In this document: one piece after another, positions 1 through 7,282 of the stretch | How the letters are laid out: each line of letters begins with the position of its first letter | Numbering within the stretch: the first letter of the stretch is position 1 | IMG/VR virus record: IMGVR_UViG_3300023093_000005 | Location: 1-36,360 of that record | DNA from: a virus | Length of the DNA: 36,360 nt | Direction: 5' to 3' (one strand) | Program-made: the position numbers and the translations under genes | The notes under the pieces: model-generated | What the model saw: the letters and a program-made list of their open reading frames with translations, nothing else | Databases searched by the model: none | Told to the model about the DNA's origin: nothing

Positions 1-246
1 AACCGAATGGTTGATGTAACCAGCAGTTTGATAGCGGTCATCGAGCCAAGCTCGTGTCCGTACCTTTATCTCGCCCTTGAGTGCTTCTCGGTGCTCTTTA
101 TCGCTGTCTAGCTCTGCTAGGTGCATCAGCGAGGCAATGAGCCAGTCGAGCTCTGTATGGCTTATGGCTACGTAGTAAGTTGATGGCGTGTCGCCATAGT
201 TGAATTTAAGTAACGGCTTGAATACTGTGTCTAATACTTCTTGCAT
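1..246 (-). CDS. Hypothetical protein, 5' part of junction-spanning gene
   Basis: This is the first part of a 106-aa gene that starts with ATG at 246, runs off the left edge and finishes at the right edge of the window, with a TAA at 36271-36273. The protein begins MQEVLDTVFKPLLKFNYGD and is mixed in composition, with no signal peptide or membrane segment and an acidic/basic helical middle (LAELDSDKEHREALKG). I do not recognise the family. It lies between the 71-aa zinc-ribbon gene and the scaffold gene, inside the portal-to-capsid block, so a virion-assembly or minor structural role is plausible by position only. Its continuity across the join is strong evidence that the genome is circular. 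Confidence 0.8.
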   Translation of the reverse strand, partial: MQEVLDTVFKPLLKFNYGDTPSTYYVAISHTELDWLIASLMHLAELDSDKEHREALKGEIKVRTRAWLDDRYQTAGYINHSV

Positions 247-379
247 GTCTTGTCCTTGTTCTTGTACTTGGCCGCAGATAGGGATATAGATTGTTAAATT
301 GCTGACTCCGTTATCGATGGGTCGTCCACTCGCCTGTTAAACAGGTTTGGGCCTTCTATTTTGGAAAGCCCAAATCCGC
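247..379. other. Short gap with two inverted repeats
   Basis: No credible gene fits this 133-nt gap. It holds the perfect short palindrome CCTGTTaAACAGG at 333-345 and directly beside it a 7-bp inverted repeat, TTTGGGC at 346-352 with GCCCAAA at 368-374. Neither arm is followed by a T-run in the minus direction, so an mRNA processing or stability element fits better than a classic terminator. The function is inferred only from position between head-block genes. Confidence 0.35.
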
Positions 380-595
380 CTACCAGATTTTCTTTACAAT
401 TGGCTTCCCATCATCGTCATTGCCTTGGTACATGTGGCCCGGTTTGAGGAAGATTGCGTGTTCACGCTGACAAGACTGGCAAATAAGCTGGAACCCCATT
501 TGAATCCACGCGTGACCTTGGATAGATGGCGCTTCAATGGTCGATATATCGAACTCAGAGTGGTGTGCTTCTTCTTGTGGTTCATCACTTTTCAT
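380..595 (-). CDS. Mini zinc-ribbon protein, 71 aa
   Basis: This is a small soluble protein with an N-terminal acidic, His-containing stretch and a single zinc-ribbon-like core (GHAWIQMGFQLICQSCQREH): an H-x-W start, a CxxC knuckle and a following His. That spacing recurs in many small genes of this genome. The ATG overlaps the last 11 nt of the preceding gene, which indicates translational coupling within the portal operon. Metal binding is inferred from the Cys/His pattern. The partner (nucleic acid or protein) is unknown. Confidence 0.7.
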   Translation of the reverse strand: MKSDEPQEEAHHSEFDISTIEAPSIQGHAWIQMGFQLICQSCQREHAIFLKPGHMYQGNDDDGKPIVKKIW

Positions 596-905
596 GCGCC
601 TTAACCGTTTCTAGAACGAACTCTAAGGTTTCACTTAAGTCTTTAGCTGCCATGAACGTAGAACGGCAGAGCGCTCCTAACTGTGCATCGGACACACTTG
701 CGTCAGTAATCAGAGGACGTAGTTTGTCTGTTATTGCCTTATCACTTGCTTTGGATTCAAGTATTTTGCGTACTTCATCCCATGCAGGAGTAACGACCAC
801 GGAGGCAAGTAGTTCTTCTTTTTGCTTATCGTTGTTAACAGTCTTTTGGATATCTGCCTGTACCGCGTCGAGTTGCTGTGGAATTAATAAATCATTGCCG
901 TCCAT
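585..905 (-). CDS. Hypothetical protein after portal, 106 aa
   Basis: This is a helical, charged protein of unknown family (MDGNDLLIPQQLDAVQADIQ...). The reading frame extends upstream to a GTG at 920, but GGAGG lies 8 nt before the ATG at 905, which I take as the start; the gene then begins just after the portal stop. Its size and position after the portal would suit a head-assembly or accessory virion protein. No catalytic or metal-binding motif is visible, apart from a lone Cys. It is co-transcribed with the portal gene. Confidence 0.65.
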   Translation of the reverse strand: MDGNDLLIPQQLDAVQADIQKTVNNDKQKEELLASVVVTPAWDEVRKILESKASDKAITDKLRPLITDASVSDAQLGALCRSTFMAAKDLSETLEFVLETVKAHEK

Positions 906-906
906 A

Positions 907-2880
907 CTAATAACCTCCACCGTTAGCTATGTGTTGAATTGCCTCATCTGGGCTCTGTGTTAGGTGCTGGACGAATGGGTGTATGTCTTCTTGCGGCATT
1001 TGCTCGCCCGGTATCTCGTCTTGAGGAAACTGTTGCATCCGCTCTTCGTAACCGGCTTGAGTATTAGGGTCCTGTATAGGTTGGCCGGTTGCAGGGTCTA
1101 TGCCCTGTGCTTGAGCTTGGGCCATTGCCTCAGCTTCTTGCTGCTGTTTAGCGGCTAGTTCTTCATCTGATAGTTTGTGGATAATTTCATCTGCATCAGA
1201 AGTACCCGAGCTGTCTACTAGGCGTTTAAGTAATGCTCCGGCGCTTAGTGCGTAACCCTCTGCTTCAGCGCGTTGGACTAATTCCGGTACGCTGTTAACA
1301 GTCGTAATGATTTCGGTCAGACGTTCATGCTCAGTGGCATCATCGGCTTCAATAGATGAACCGGGGTCTACTTTGTATTTGTATTTACCGGTCTTTAGTG
1401 GACCAGTGGCGATAGTTATCGTCGTACCGTTATCGTCAACTTTGATAAGCTTTGCTGTGTCCTCATCTTTCATTAGTTCAGCAACACGGTCTTTGTCTAG
1501 GTTGATTTGGATAGGCTTTGTAGCGCAGTGAAGCTTCACGTCTATTAGGCCACTGGCTAGCTCTGAGTAGAACTGGTCATACATGCGTACACTGAGACTG
1601 TCACGTGCGTTCTGCTTGGCGTCACGTTGCTTCATAGCTTGTGGTGTACGACCGAACTGTGGGCTATTTGCGTCAGTGCCACTTAGTTGGGTATCTGTGG
1701 TGCCGTTTTGATTCAGTAAGATAGAACGCATTGAGCTAATAGATGTTTGGAAGTACTCAGCAGCAACATTTCCTGTGGTATAAGGTTGAACTGCATTTAA
1801 ATCGTCCATACGCCACGTTGCGCCGGGCTTCATATCTAGGGTTGAACTGATAACGGCGCCAGTCTTGACCTTAGTTATTGGAAGTACGTTTAATAATGCA
1901 TTCTGGTAGCCTAAGTTAGTGAAGCTATCAATGGTCTTTTGGATTGTCTTACCTCTATCCATGGTTGAGATGCCGTAAAGCTCGTCAAATTGAGGAATTG
2001 AAGTGAGGTGCACGATTGGGATACGGCCGTTCTTGTGAGGGTTCGGCACGTTTCGTAAGATAATATCGGCATGGTCAGGTGCGTAGGTAATCCACTTACC
2101 TTTTTCTCCTGACTGGTACTCAGTACGGAGGGTTACTGGTGCGTAGTCACCCTTACCAGATACTTGCGTTTGGTCGTAGTTCTCCCGTTGCCCGAAAGTA
2201 GTTTTGGCCGTGTCATTAGTGGTGGCAAGGCTGGAGCCTTCTTTGAGCTCATTTATGAGCTTATTAATAGCTTCTTTATTCCACTTGGTATTGTCGTTAG
2301 CTAGGATAGCTTTAAGTTGACCGGCGGTCACGGTTGTCTCTACCTGAGCCCACTGCATATCAAAAGGACTAGTCTTGCCGGGTTGCGGGTAATAAAGCTG
2401 GGGTTTTACAAGCCAGAAATCTGCGTAGGCGTTCTCGTCCGTAACGTTAAGGCCGTACATAACAGGGTATGTGCCATATATGTCACTACCCATTTCTGTT
2501 TGAAATAGTTTTATCTGAAACGGATTCCCGCTATTGGCGTTTGGGATAATATCGTGCTGCCAAATAAGGTCTACTACGTTGGCACAAGCGCTAGATGTGG
2601 TGCCTATCTCATTCACTCGGCCTGTTTGGAGTTGTGCAGATACACGCGCTGCACGTTCTATGATAAGAGTTGTGAGTGAGCCATCAGTTATAAGCCCGGA
2701 GTCACTCGTAAGGTCTGCCCGTACTGAGTTAAACAGCATCTCGCTGTCAGTCCAGCCATCACGTTTTCTTTGGAAGAACGTGTTGCTTTGGGTATAGCGA
2801 GCTACGACGTCAGCATAGGTACTGGCGTCAGAGTTTTCAGGCTGTTCAGAGGCTTTCGCCTTAAGAGGTTTGCTGGCCAC
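907..2880 (-). CDS. Portal protein (podovirus type)
   Basis: This 657-aa protein has the size and overall look of the portal/head-tail connector of short-tailed phages: a mixed alpha/beta core with an N-terminal segment (YADVVARYTQSNTFFQRKRDGW), a central QKTIDSFTNLGYQNALLNVLP segment typical of podoviral connectors, and an acidic, Gln/Pro-rich C-terminal tail (QQQEAEAMAQAQAQGIDP). It would form the dodecameric ring through which DNA is packaged and ejected. The start is GTG at 2880. The only Shine-Dalgarno (AGGAGG, 2902-2907) lies 21 nt upstream with a hairpin in between. It is the first gene of the head block, driven by the conserved promoter at 2934-2944. The assignment rests on length, segment pattern and neighbours. 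Confidence 0.82.
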   Translation of the reverse strand: MASKPLKAKASEQPENSDASTYADVVARYTQSNTFFQRKRDGWTDSEMLFNSVRADLTSDSGLITDGSLTTLIIERAARVSAQLQTGRVNEIGTTSSACANVVDLIWQHDIIPNANSGNPFQIKLFQTEMGSDIYGTYPVMYGLNVTDENAYADFWLVKPQLYYPQPGKTSPFDMQWAQVETTVTAGQLKAILANDNTKWNKEAINKLINELKEGSSLATTNDTAKTTFGQRENYDQTQVSGKGDYAPVTLRTEYQSGEKGKWITYAPDHADIILRNVPNPHKNGRIPIVHLTSIPQFDELYGISTMDRGKTIQKTIDSFTNLGYQNALLNVLPITKVKTGAVISSTLDMKPGATWRMDDLNAVQPYTTGNVAAEYFQTSISSMRSILLNQNGTTDTQLSGTDANSPQFGRTPQAMKQRDAKQNARDSLSVRMYDQFYSELASGLIDVKLHCATKPIQINLDKDRVAELMKDEDTAKLIKVDDNGTTITIATGPLKTGKYKYKVDPGSSIEADDATEHERLTEIITTVNSVPELVQRAEAEGYALSAGALLKRLVDSSGTSDADEIIHKLSDEELAAKQQQEAEAMAQAQAQGIDPATGQPIQDPNTQAGYEERMQQFPQDEIPGEQMPQEDIHPFVQHLTQSPDEAIQHIANGGGY

Positions 2881-2885
2881 AAAGG

Positions 2886-2944
2886 GGTTTCCGTATAGAA
2901 ACCTCCTGTGGGTGCAGGTCAGTTATAACATGTATTATAGCATA
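2886..2944 (-). promoter_or_regulatory. Late promoter and structured leader of portal operon
   Basis: On the minus strand an extended -10, TATGCTATAAT, occupies 2944-2934, identical to those before 27542 and 33656. The roughly 45-nt leader carries CTGACCTGCA, then AGGAGG (2907-2902), then a GGTTTC/GAAACC hairpin (2903-2886) sitting between the ribosome site and the GTG start. The leader is related to the one at 33664-33725 (shared GTTA..CTGACCT.CA..AGGAGG). No good -35 box is visible, which is normal for a TGn-extended -10. Confidence 0.65.
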
Positions 2945-2959
2945 AGAAGCTTTAAAAGC

Positions 2960-3043
2960 CTAACAGCTGTGTCCGTTCCTTGGATAGAACCAGTTGCCAC
3001 ACTTGCGGCACTTCATGTTGTAGGGTAGATATCTCCAAAGCAT
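2960..3043 (-). CDS. 27-aa mini zinc-finger protein
   Basis: This tiny ORF follows the preceding gene's TAG with one base between (TAGTATG). It encodes a single zinc-knuckle-like module, MKCRKCGNWFYPRNGHSC, giving a CxxC...HxC ligand set. The stop lies just upstream of the portal promoter, so it is the last gene of the packaging unit. The size is minimal, but the four-ligand pattern and tight spacing support it. The target is unknown. Confidence 0.55.
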   Translation of the reverse strand: MLWRYLPYNMKCRKCGNWFYPRNGHSC

Positions 3044-3044
3044 A

Positions 3045-3341
3045 CTAGTAGTTAAACGACATACGGTCAGTGTCTTGCCGGGTAATCTGTTGCACTAGCC
3101 CATCGCGCGGGTGCAGTGTAATAGTTATAGCGCCACCGTTCTTCTTATCGCGTTCTATTTCATCGATAATCTTCTCTACTGCGTAACGTGCCTCTATATT
3201 TGTGTGGTACTTACCTATACTATTCAGGAAGCTAGCGTGAGCTGATACAGTCTTACTCTCGTTGTTACTGAGTGTTAGGAATATCTTGCCATATGGTACT
3301 TTGCTGACTAGGTGGCTTATATCTTGGTTAAAGGTGTTCAA
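3045..3341 (-). CDS. Hypothetical protein after terminase nuclease, 98 aa
   Basis: This protein is mixed alpha/beta and has no recognised domain (MNTFNQDISHLVSKVPYGKI...). The start is a TTG at 3341 that overlaps the TGA of the terminase nuclease gene (TTGA), with GGGAT about 7 nt upstream, so translation is probably coupled to it. Its position suggests a packaging-associated or head-completion role, but nothing in the sequence proves it. Confidence 0.6.
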   Translation of the reverse strand: MNTFNQDISHLVSKVPYGKIFLTLSNNESKTVSAHASFLNSIGKYHTNIEARYAVEKIIDEIERDKKNGGAITITLHPRDGLVQQITRQDTDRMSFNY

Positions 3342-3979
3342 AACATTATCCCTTTCGGTATTACTACTTGTACATTTTGGTTAAGGTCTATTGGGTTCTC
3401 GGTTTGGTAGAGTTGCCATGCTATTGCAAGACTCATAATTAAGTCGTCATGCGCCCCTTTTTCTGCTTGTGCTTTCCAGCTGCTTGAGGTTTGACTGACG
3501 ATGAATGAGAACATCTCGTTGATGGTGGGTTTGTCATAAATACGTAGGAGCCGGGCGTCGATAGCTTCTTTGAGCATCGAGAGCATAACTGGACGACTAG
3601 CGGATGTTGTTGAAAATCCAAGACGAGTGGACTGGTCAGTTGCATCTGTGGTGCCAACTCCAGTCTTTTCAGTGTAGATGCGATACTTACCTTGCCTGTT
3701 GAGTGTTGCAAGCCTTTCAATTTCATAAAATCCTCCGTTATTTCGTTCATATGCAACCACTGGCTGCACACCTGTCTGGTCATAAATCTTTTCTAGTTCT
3801 TGGTGGATTATTGGTGTCATTTCGGTAGCCATTGCTTTGCTGTGGTACACGGTTGGCACGTCTAGCTTCTCTTTGCATAGGAACTGAGCAGCACACCAGT
3901 CTAAGCCACCGGCTGCGGTGTCACAGGCTACAACGTAGAACTCACCTCTACCATATTTTCTGTAGCGTCTAAAGCTCAT
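3338..3979 (-). CDS. Terminase large subunit, nuclease half (split gene)
   Basis: This is the RNase H-like endonuclease half of the packaging motor, as a separate 213-aa protein. The acidic residues expected in the active site are visible: YVVACDTAAGG near residue 20, VAYERNNGG in the middle, and AHDDLIMSLAIAW near the C-terminus. The same frame stays open up to 4105, but a GGAGG sits 4 nt before the ATG at 3979, and the residues before it do not resemble terminase. With this start the protein begins in the usual linker between ATPase and nuclease domains. The gene overlaps the small zinc-ribbon gene upstream by 11 nt. The ATPase half is the separate gene at 4133-5056. Confidence 0.88.
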   Translation of the reverse strand: MSFRRYRKYGRGEFYVVACDTAAGGLDWCAAQFLCKEKLDVPTVYHSKAMATEMTPIIHQELEKIYDQTGVQPVVAYERNNGGFYEIERLATLNRQGKYRIYTEKTGVGTTDATDQSTRLGFSTTSASRPVMLSMLKEAIDARLLRIYDKPTINEMFSFIVSQTSSSWKAQAEKGAHDDLIMSLAIAWQLYQTENPIDLNQNVQVVIPKGIMF

Positions 3980-4136
3980 ATGACCTCCATGGTATGTATT
4001 CTCTGTGCCCAGCGCCACACTCGCATATATAAAACTCAAGTCGGTACTTTTCACCGTGGATATCACGCCAAGACGTTCTGGTAGCAAATAGCCAATCATG
4101 TGCATGTTGACGCTTACGAAAGATGTTTAACCTCAT
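3969..4136 (-). CDS. 55-aa zinc-ribbon gene inside split terminase
   Basis: This short gene is in a different frame between the two terminase halves. Its ATG (4136-4134) overlaps the ATPase gene's TGA (ATGA), and its TAG overlaps the nuclease start by 11 nt. The protein (MRLNIFRKRQHAHDWLFAT...) ends with an H-x-W ... CECGAGH module like the other mini zinc ribbons of this genome. Ligands would be His11/His13 and the C-x-C-x3-H cluster. The tight coupling on both sides argues that this is a real gene and not a frameshift artefact. It may be a linker or regulator of the packaging motor, or a simple insertion; the sequence cannot tell. Confidence 0.65.
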   Translation of the reverse strand: MRLNIFRKRQHAHDWLFATRTSWRDIHGEKYRLEFYICECGAGHREYIPWRSYEL

Positions 4137-5056
4137 ACTGCTACCGGCTCCTTTGCATTCTCTAAGTAATAACGTGCAGCATCTAAGTCAAAGTAACTAT
4201 CCCCAGACGTGAGGAATGCTTCTTGTGGTGTCATTGGGTATTCCTGTGGCCCTAAGCGCCCAAGGCGTTTGTAAGCTGCGTTAATGTACTCTTGGTCGTA
4301 TTCCCAGAGTGGTGAATAGAACAGTGCAGCAAGGTTGTTTTCACCAAGTATTGCTGCATCCCAAGTATTCTTGTAGGTGTTGAATCCATTAGCAGTTGTC
4401 TCATAAATCTTGTGCGCTCCACGTACGCATGCTTCACCAACACCAGCCTGTAGTGCTTGCATGTCCTTGGCTAGTGAGACTTCTGTAACGTGCAGGAATG
4501 TAATGTCATCACCACGACCGAAGCTATCAACTTTGGCGGTACCAACGCGCAGTGCATTCTGCCAGTAGTTATATCCACCTAACTCGTTTGGTTCTTTGCC
4601 CTCCCAGACCATCTCAGACTTTGAGTTGTATTTGAGTGGAACTTTTACTTCTTTACCTTGTAGCCTGCTTTGCTTTAACTCCCAGCTCTTGATATAGTGC
4701 TTTGCTCTCAGTAGCTGCTTGTCTGATGAGGATTGGTCAAAGCTCATGCTCACGCACTTTTCATTACGACCATTAAGAAACTTGGTAGTACCAACGCCTA
4801 ACGCTGTTGAGCTAAAGCCCATCTTACGAGCTTTGAGTACAAGCAGCTCTAAAAATCGGCTCATCTGATACAGGAAATCATTTTGTGCAGGCTGTTGAGC
4901 AAAAGGTACTTCGTTACTATCTTTGTCCACGATCGTGAATCGCTCACGCATAAAGTCGCTGTAACCATGCCAGTTAAAACCCGTTTCTAGAACAGGTGGA
5001 GTATTCTGCAGGCTTATTAGCCCTTTGTACGGTTCGTAGGTCATATTAGCTGTCAT
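4133..5056 (-). CDS. Terminase large subunit, ATPase half (split gene)
   Basis: This 307-aa protein holds the packaging ATPase. It has an adenine-binding-like N-terminus (PFAQQPAQNDFLYQM), an atypical Walker A (VLKARKMGFSSTALG, about residues 73-87), a Walker B-like stretch (ITFLHVTEVSLAKD) and a motif III/coupling region (YETTANGFNTYKN). It ends at FDLDAARYYLENAKEP, where fused terminases pass into the nuclease linker. Two in-frame stops (TGA, then TAA two codons on) separate it from the nuclease frame. Full-length TerL proteins are usually 450-600 aa, and the two halves together make about 520. Confidence 0.88.
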   Translation of the reverse strand: MTANMTYEPYKGLISLQNTPPVLETGFNWHGYSDFMRERFTIVDKDSNEVPFAQQPAQNDFLYQMSRFLELLVLKARKMGFSSTALGVGTTKFLNGRNEKCVSMSFDQSSSDKQLLRAKHYIKSWELKQSRLQGKEVKVPLKYNSKSEMVWEGKEPNELGGYNYWQNALRVGTAKVDSFGRGDDITFLHVTEVSLAKDMQALQAGVGEACVRGAHKIYETTANGFNTYKNTWDAAILGENNLAALFYSPLWEYDQEYINAAYKRLGRLGPQEYPMTPQEAFLTSGDSYFDLDAARYYLENAKEPVAV

Positions 5057-5303
5057 TCTCTGTTAGCTTGGCTTTTAGCACTTTCTCAATTAGGTCGCGG
5101 CGCTTCTCACTGCCGAGTCGCATATCAGCGTACAAGTCATGTCCTAAACATTTACCTACCCAAACAAGCATGGGCTTTGTTTCCCATTCTCTTAGCGGCT
5201 CCGGCAATCCACCATATTCGTTAGGTTGGAGTAGGTGCGGGCAATAGGCGTATTGTTTGTCACATTTATCGCATAGCTCATGCGGAGATTTAGGGCCACG
5301 CAT
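5046..5303 (-). CDS. Zinc-binding protein before terminase, 85 aa
   Basis: The protein starts MRGPKSPHELCDKCDKQYAYCPHL, a compact CxxC...CxH cluster at residues 11-23, followed by a helical domain (SEKRRDLIEKVLKAKLTEN). The frame opens further upstream, but the ATG at 5303 follows the previous stop by one base (TAATATG) and has GAGGGTG upstream. The end overlaps the terminase ATPase gene by 11 nt. It is possibly a terminase accessory, inferred from coupling only. Confidence 0.65.
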   Translation of the reverse strand: MRGPKSPHELCDKCDKQYAYCPHLLQPNEYGGLPEPLREWETKPMLVWVGKCLGHDLYADMRLGSEKRRDLIEKVLKAKLTENDS

Positions 5304-5304
5304 A

Positions 5305-5487
5305 TTACGCTTCACCCTCATTAGTCGAGGTGCTAAAACTCTTCTCAAGCCACGTGACATCTTCGTTGGTTAGTTTAGGCCAGTAATAGAACTCACCATG
5401 CACGTCACATTTGTAGAGTGTAGACATGATGTGTTTGATGGTGCAAAACTCGGTGCATTTTTCAGTTTGTGGTTGCTTACTTCCCAT
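5305..5487 (-). CDS. Mini zinc-ribbon protein, 60 aa
   Basis: The ligand set is CTEFC near residue 11 and CDVH near residue 27, followed by aromatic and acidic residues (GEFYYWPKLTNEDVTWLE). The frame is open to 5631, but the ATG at 5487 comes right after the previous gene's TAG (TAGTATGG), and upstream codons overlap the neighbouring gene in another frame. It is one of three consecutive small zinc-binding genes ahead of the terminase ATPase. Confidence 0.65.
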   Translation of the reverse strand: MGSKQPQTEKCTEFCTIKHIMSTLYKCDVHGEFYYWPKLTNEDVTWLEKSFSTSTNEGEA

Positions 5488-5488
5488 A

Positions 5489-5647
5489 CTAGACCTCAAC
5501 CTCTTTATGTAATCCAGCACAGCACATATCTTGATAGTATTCGTCCGAGATGTGACACGAAACACAGTGTTGACAGATATGGATACCGCTCGGTAACTCC
5601 AGCGGGTCATAGTCAAGACCACAGTATTCACAATTAATTACTGCCAT
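5489..5647 (-). CDS. Cys-rich double zinc-ribbon protein, 52 aa
   Basis: Eight cysteines lie in 52 residues: CEYCG at 6-10, CQHCVSCH in the middle and CC near the end, in the order of a treble-clef or double-knuckle zinc ribbon. The ATG overlaps the preceding stop region at 5647. There is no signal peptide, so a cytoplasmic metal-binding role in DNA or RNA handling is the simplest reading. Confidence 0.65.
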   Translation of the reverse strand: MAVINCEYCGLDYDPLELPSGIHICQHCVSCHISDEYYQDMCCAGLHKEVEV

Positions 5648-5868
5648 CACTCACCCCGCCCTTCATTAGCTTGCTGACTTAAACGTTTAAGTTCTACCAA
5701 ATCTACATTCATACCGTGTTCAGCCATTAAAATTAGTAAGTTTGGGTGTTCTTTATACATTTCCCAGAGTTGTTGCAATGGTTTTTGTTTGGGTTTAATA
5801 AGCTCCAGTGGTGCAATAGCGGCACGCGGTGGGTTCATACGACCACCTTTATAAACATGCTTATTCAT
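5647..5868 (-). CDS. Hypothetical protein, 73 aa
   Basis: This is a basic N-terminus with proline-rich linker (KPKQKPLQQLWEMYKEHPN) followed by an amphipathic helix. No family is recognised. The ATG at 5868 overlaps the end of the preceding gene by 8 nt, consistent with coupling. A second in-frame ATG (residue 11) follows a GGTGG and could be the true start. Confidence 0.55.
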   Translation of the reverse strand: MNKHVYKGGRMNPPRAAIAPLELIKPKQKPLQQLWEMYKEHPNLLILMAEHGMNVDLVELKRLSQQANEGRGE

Positions 5869-6157
5869 TAGCTTGCTGTCCGGTTAGGTGGGCTATACGG
5901 TCTGACAAATATGCCATCCATGCAAAATTCTCTGCCAAGCCTTTCTCAGCGTCCATATACTGCATACGTTTCAACTCATCCACTCGTGCCTCATTAAGCA
6001 TAGTAGTAATGGCGGCTGTGGCTTCTGCTTGAGATTGCTCCTCGATACCAATAATAGGAGTCGTGTCTTGCGAGTCTAATGAAGCCTTGCAAGCTTGAAA
6101 TCCTGCCAAGTATAGCTTTTTTGCTATGTCAACTATGCGCTGCTGTTGGTCTGTCAT
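5861..6157 (-). CDS. Hypothetical helical protein, 98 aa
   Basis: This protein is Ala/Glu-rich and helical, with a segment LNEARVDELKRMQYMDAEKG resembling the ARIDEL-type helix seen in several other small genes of this genome (8975-9478, 9697-9945, 11668-11937), which suggests paralogy. The ATG overlaps the TGA of the terminase small subunit gene (ATGA). The function is unknown. Confidence 0.6.
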   Translation of the reverse strand: MTDQQQRIVDIAKKLYLAGFQACKASLDSQDTTPIIGIEEQSQAEATAAITTMLNEARVDELKRMQYMDAEKGLAENFAWMAYLSDRIAHLTGQQANE

Positions 6158-6594
6158 AATTGGAACTCATCCTTATCCGTCTTAGCAACGTTAATGAAGT
6201 TGTAGTTTGTTGTGCCGCCCTCTTGGTTCTTGCCTATGCCTATGAACTGAGCAGCCATACCACTAGCCTTTAGACGTATGGAATGGTCAGGAGTTTCGCC
6301 TACGTTTTCCCATCTGCCCTCATCGTTCTTTTCAAACTCAGGCTTGGAAGCTTCAAGTGCATCACTGATGGGTTTAACAATCTTTTCAAGTGTTATCCCC
6401 TGTTTTTCAAACTCTGCATATAGTGCGTCCTGAATGTTAGGCTTTGTCAAGTTTTCTGCCCCTATAACTGCTGCTGTACGTTCGGTCTTTACATCGTATG
6501 CAATCATAGCAGCTTCAGTGCTAGTTTTACCTTCTGCTTTAGCCTTAACGAACTTAGCTTGTTTGACGGTTAGCTTAGGCTTTTTTGTTGGCAT
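6154..6594 (-). CDS. Terminase small subunit
   Basis: This 146-aa protein has an N-terminal helix-turn-helix of the Terminase_2 type: LTVKQAKFVKAKAEGKTSTEAAMIAYDV, then AENLTKPNIQDALYAEFEKQG. The centre is helical and oligomerising, and the C-terminus is short. In this family the small subunit binds the pac/cos DNA and recruits the large subunit. It lies about 1.1 kb before the split large-subunit genes, separated by six small genes, which is further than usual. The end is coupled by ATGA to the next gene. Confidence 0.8.
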   Translation of the reverse strand: MPTKKPKLTVKQAKFVKAKAEGKTSTEAAMIAYDVKTERTAAVIGAENLTKPNIQDALYAEFEKQGITLEKIVKPISDALEASKPEFEKNDEGRWENVGETPDHSIRLKASGMAAQFIGIGKNQEGGTTNYNFINVAKTDKDEFQL

Positions 6595-6796
6595 TCTTGT
6601 CTACCACACTAAACCTAGGTTGTGTCTTTTCTATCTGGATGAATATCGCTGCAAGCTTTAGCCATGTACGTTCAGATAAGTACCGGGGCTTTGGCTTTAT
6701 GCATACTCTAATCTGTTGGTCCATACGAATAGCGATACTCTTTGCTAAACCACTCGTAACTGCCGAAACGTCATACTTCTTATACTGAGTCATCAT
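6575..6796 (-). CDS. Hypothetical protein upstream of TerS, 73 aa
   Basis: This is a small basic protein (KYDVSAVTSGLAKSIAIRMDQQIRVCIKPKPRYLSE...) with no recognised domain. GAGG lies 6 nt before the ATG at 6796, which I take as the start; the frame itself is open to 6811. It overlaps both neighbours by about 15-20 nt, as expected in a packed operon. Confidence 0.5.
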   Translation of the reverse strand: MMTQYKKYDVSAVTSGLAKSIAIRMDQQIRVCIKPKPRYLSERTWLKLAAIFIQIEKTQPRFSVVDKNANKKA

Positions 6797-7016
6797 CTGT
6801 TTCCTCTGCAACTTGCCTATGATAATTTCCTGTCATAACTAAGCCCGCGAAATGATTAACACCACATTGCACTAGAATGTTTGCTGCTGCATCTTCGTTA
6901 GTGTCGTCTGTGATTTGTTCTATTGCTGATTGAATTAGGGTTGAGTCCTCACCTGCTTCTAATTTGCCACGTCGTACATTATCTAGGTCGGCTTTTAGTG
7001 CTGATTGCCAGGTCAT
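6780..7016 (-). CDS. Hypothetical acidic protein, 78 aa
   Basis: This is an acidic helical protein ending in DDDSV, of unknown family. Its ATG shares one base with the preceding TAA (TAATG), a sign of re-initiation coupling. It is the third gene of the unit that starts at the 7760-7788 promoter. No metal-binding, membrane or catalytic motif is seen. Confidence 0.6.
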   Translation of the reverse strand: MTWQSALKADLDNVRRGKLEAGEDSTLIQSAIEQITDDTNEDAAANILVQCGVNHFAGLVMTGNYHRQVAEETDDDSV

Positions 7017-7282
7017 TACTTCGTTTCCTCTCTGATATCTTTTTTGATAGAGTTTGCAACTTCGACCATTATCATGTTTGCTATTGCATCGGTATTAAGA
7101 CGCTCGTAGACTTTATCTTTATTCTCTTCAATCCATTTCTCAGCAATCGTAATAACAGCAGACTTTAGTGCTGCCCTAATAGCGCTGGCTTCATCTGATG
7201 CATCGAACTGCCTCTGTATTTCAATAGTTAAGATGCGATTGGTATTATTAGGGCTACCGGCAATACTCGCTGAAACTGCCAT
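7016..7282 (-). CDS. Hypothetical protein, 88 aa
   Basis: This is a helical, Ala-rich protein (AIRAALKSAVITIAEKWIEENKDKVYERL...) with no known domain. It abuts the preceding gene exactly (TAG then ATG). The repeated amphipathic helices suggest an oligomer. It precedes the terminase small subunit cluster. Confidence 0.6.
   Translation of the reverse strand: MAVSASIAGSPNNTNRILTIEIQRQFDASDEASAIRAALKSAVITIAEKWIEENKDKVYERLNTDAIANMIMVEVANSIKKDIREETK

Noticed and set aside
526-963. Long plus-strand ORFs opposite the portal block and elsewhere (for example 526-963, 17154-17582, 33853-34353)
   Set aside because: They are antisense to well-supported genes, lack ribosome sites and have Ser/Cys/Val-rich, low-quality compositions typical of shadow frames.
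3979-4135. Terminase frameshift, stop-codon readthrough or recoded TGA
   Set aside because: Two stops (TGA and TAA) lie in frame, the peptide after them does not look like terminase until residue MSFRRYRKYG, and a coupled small gene plus a GGAGG site explain the arrangement better. TGA is used as a normal stop in many genes here.
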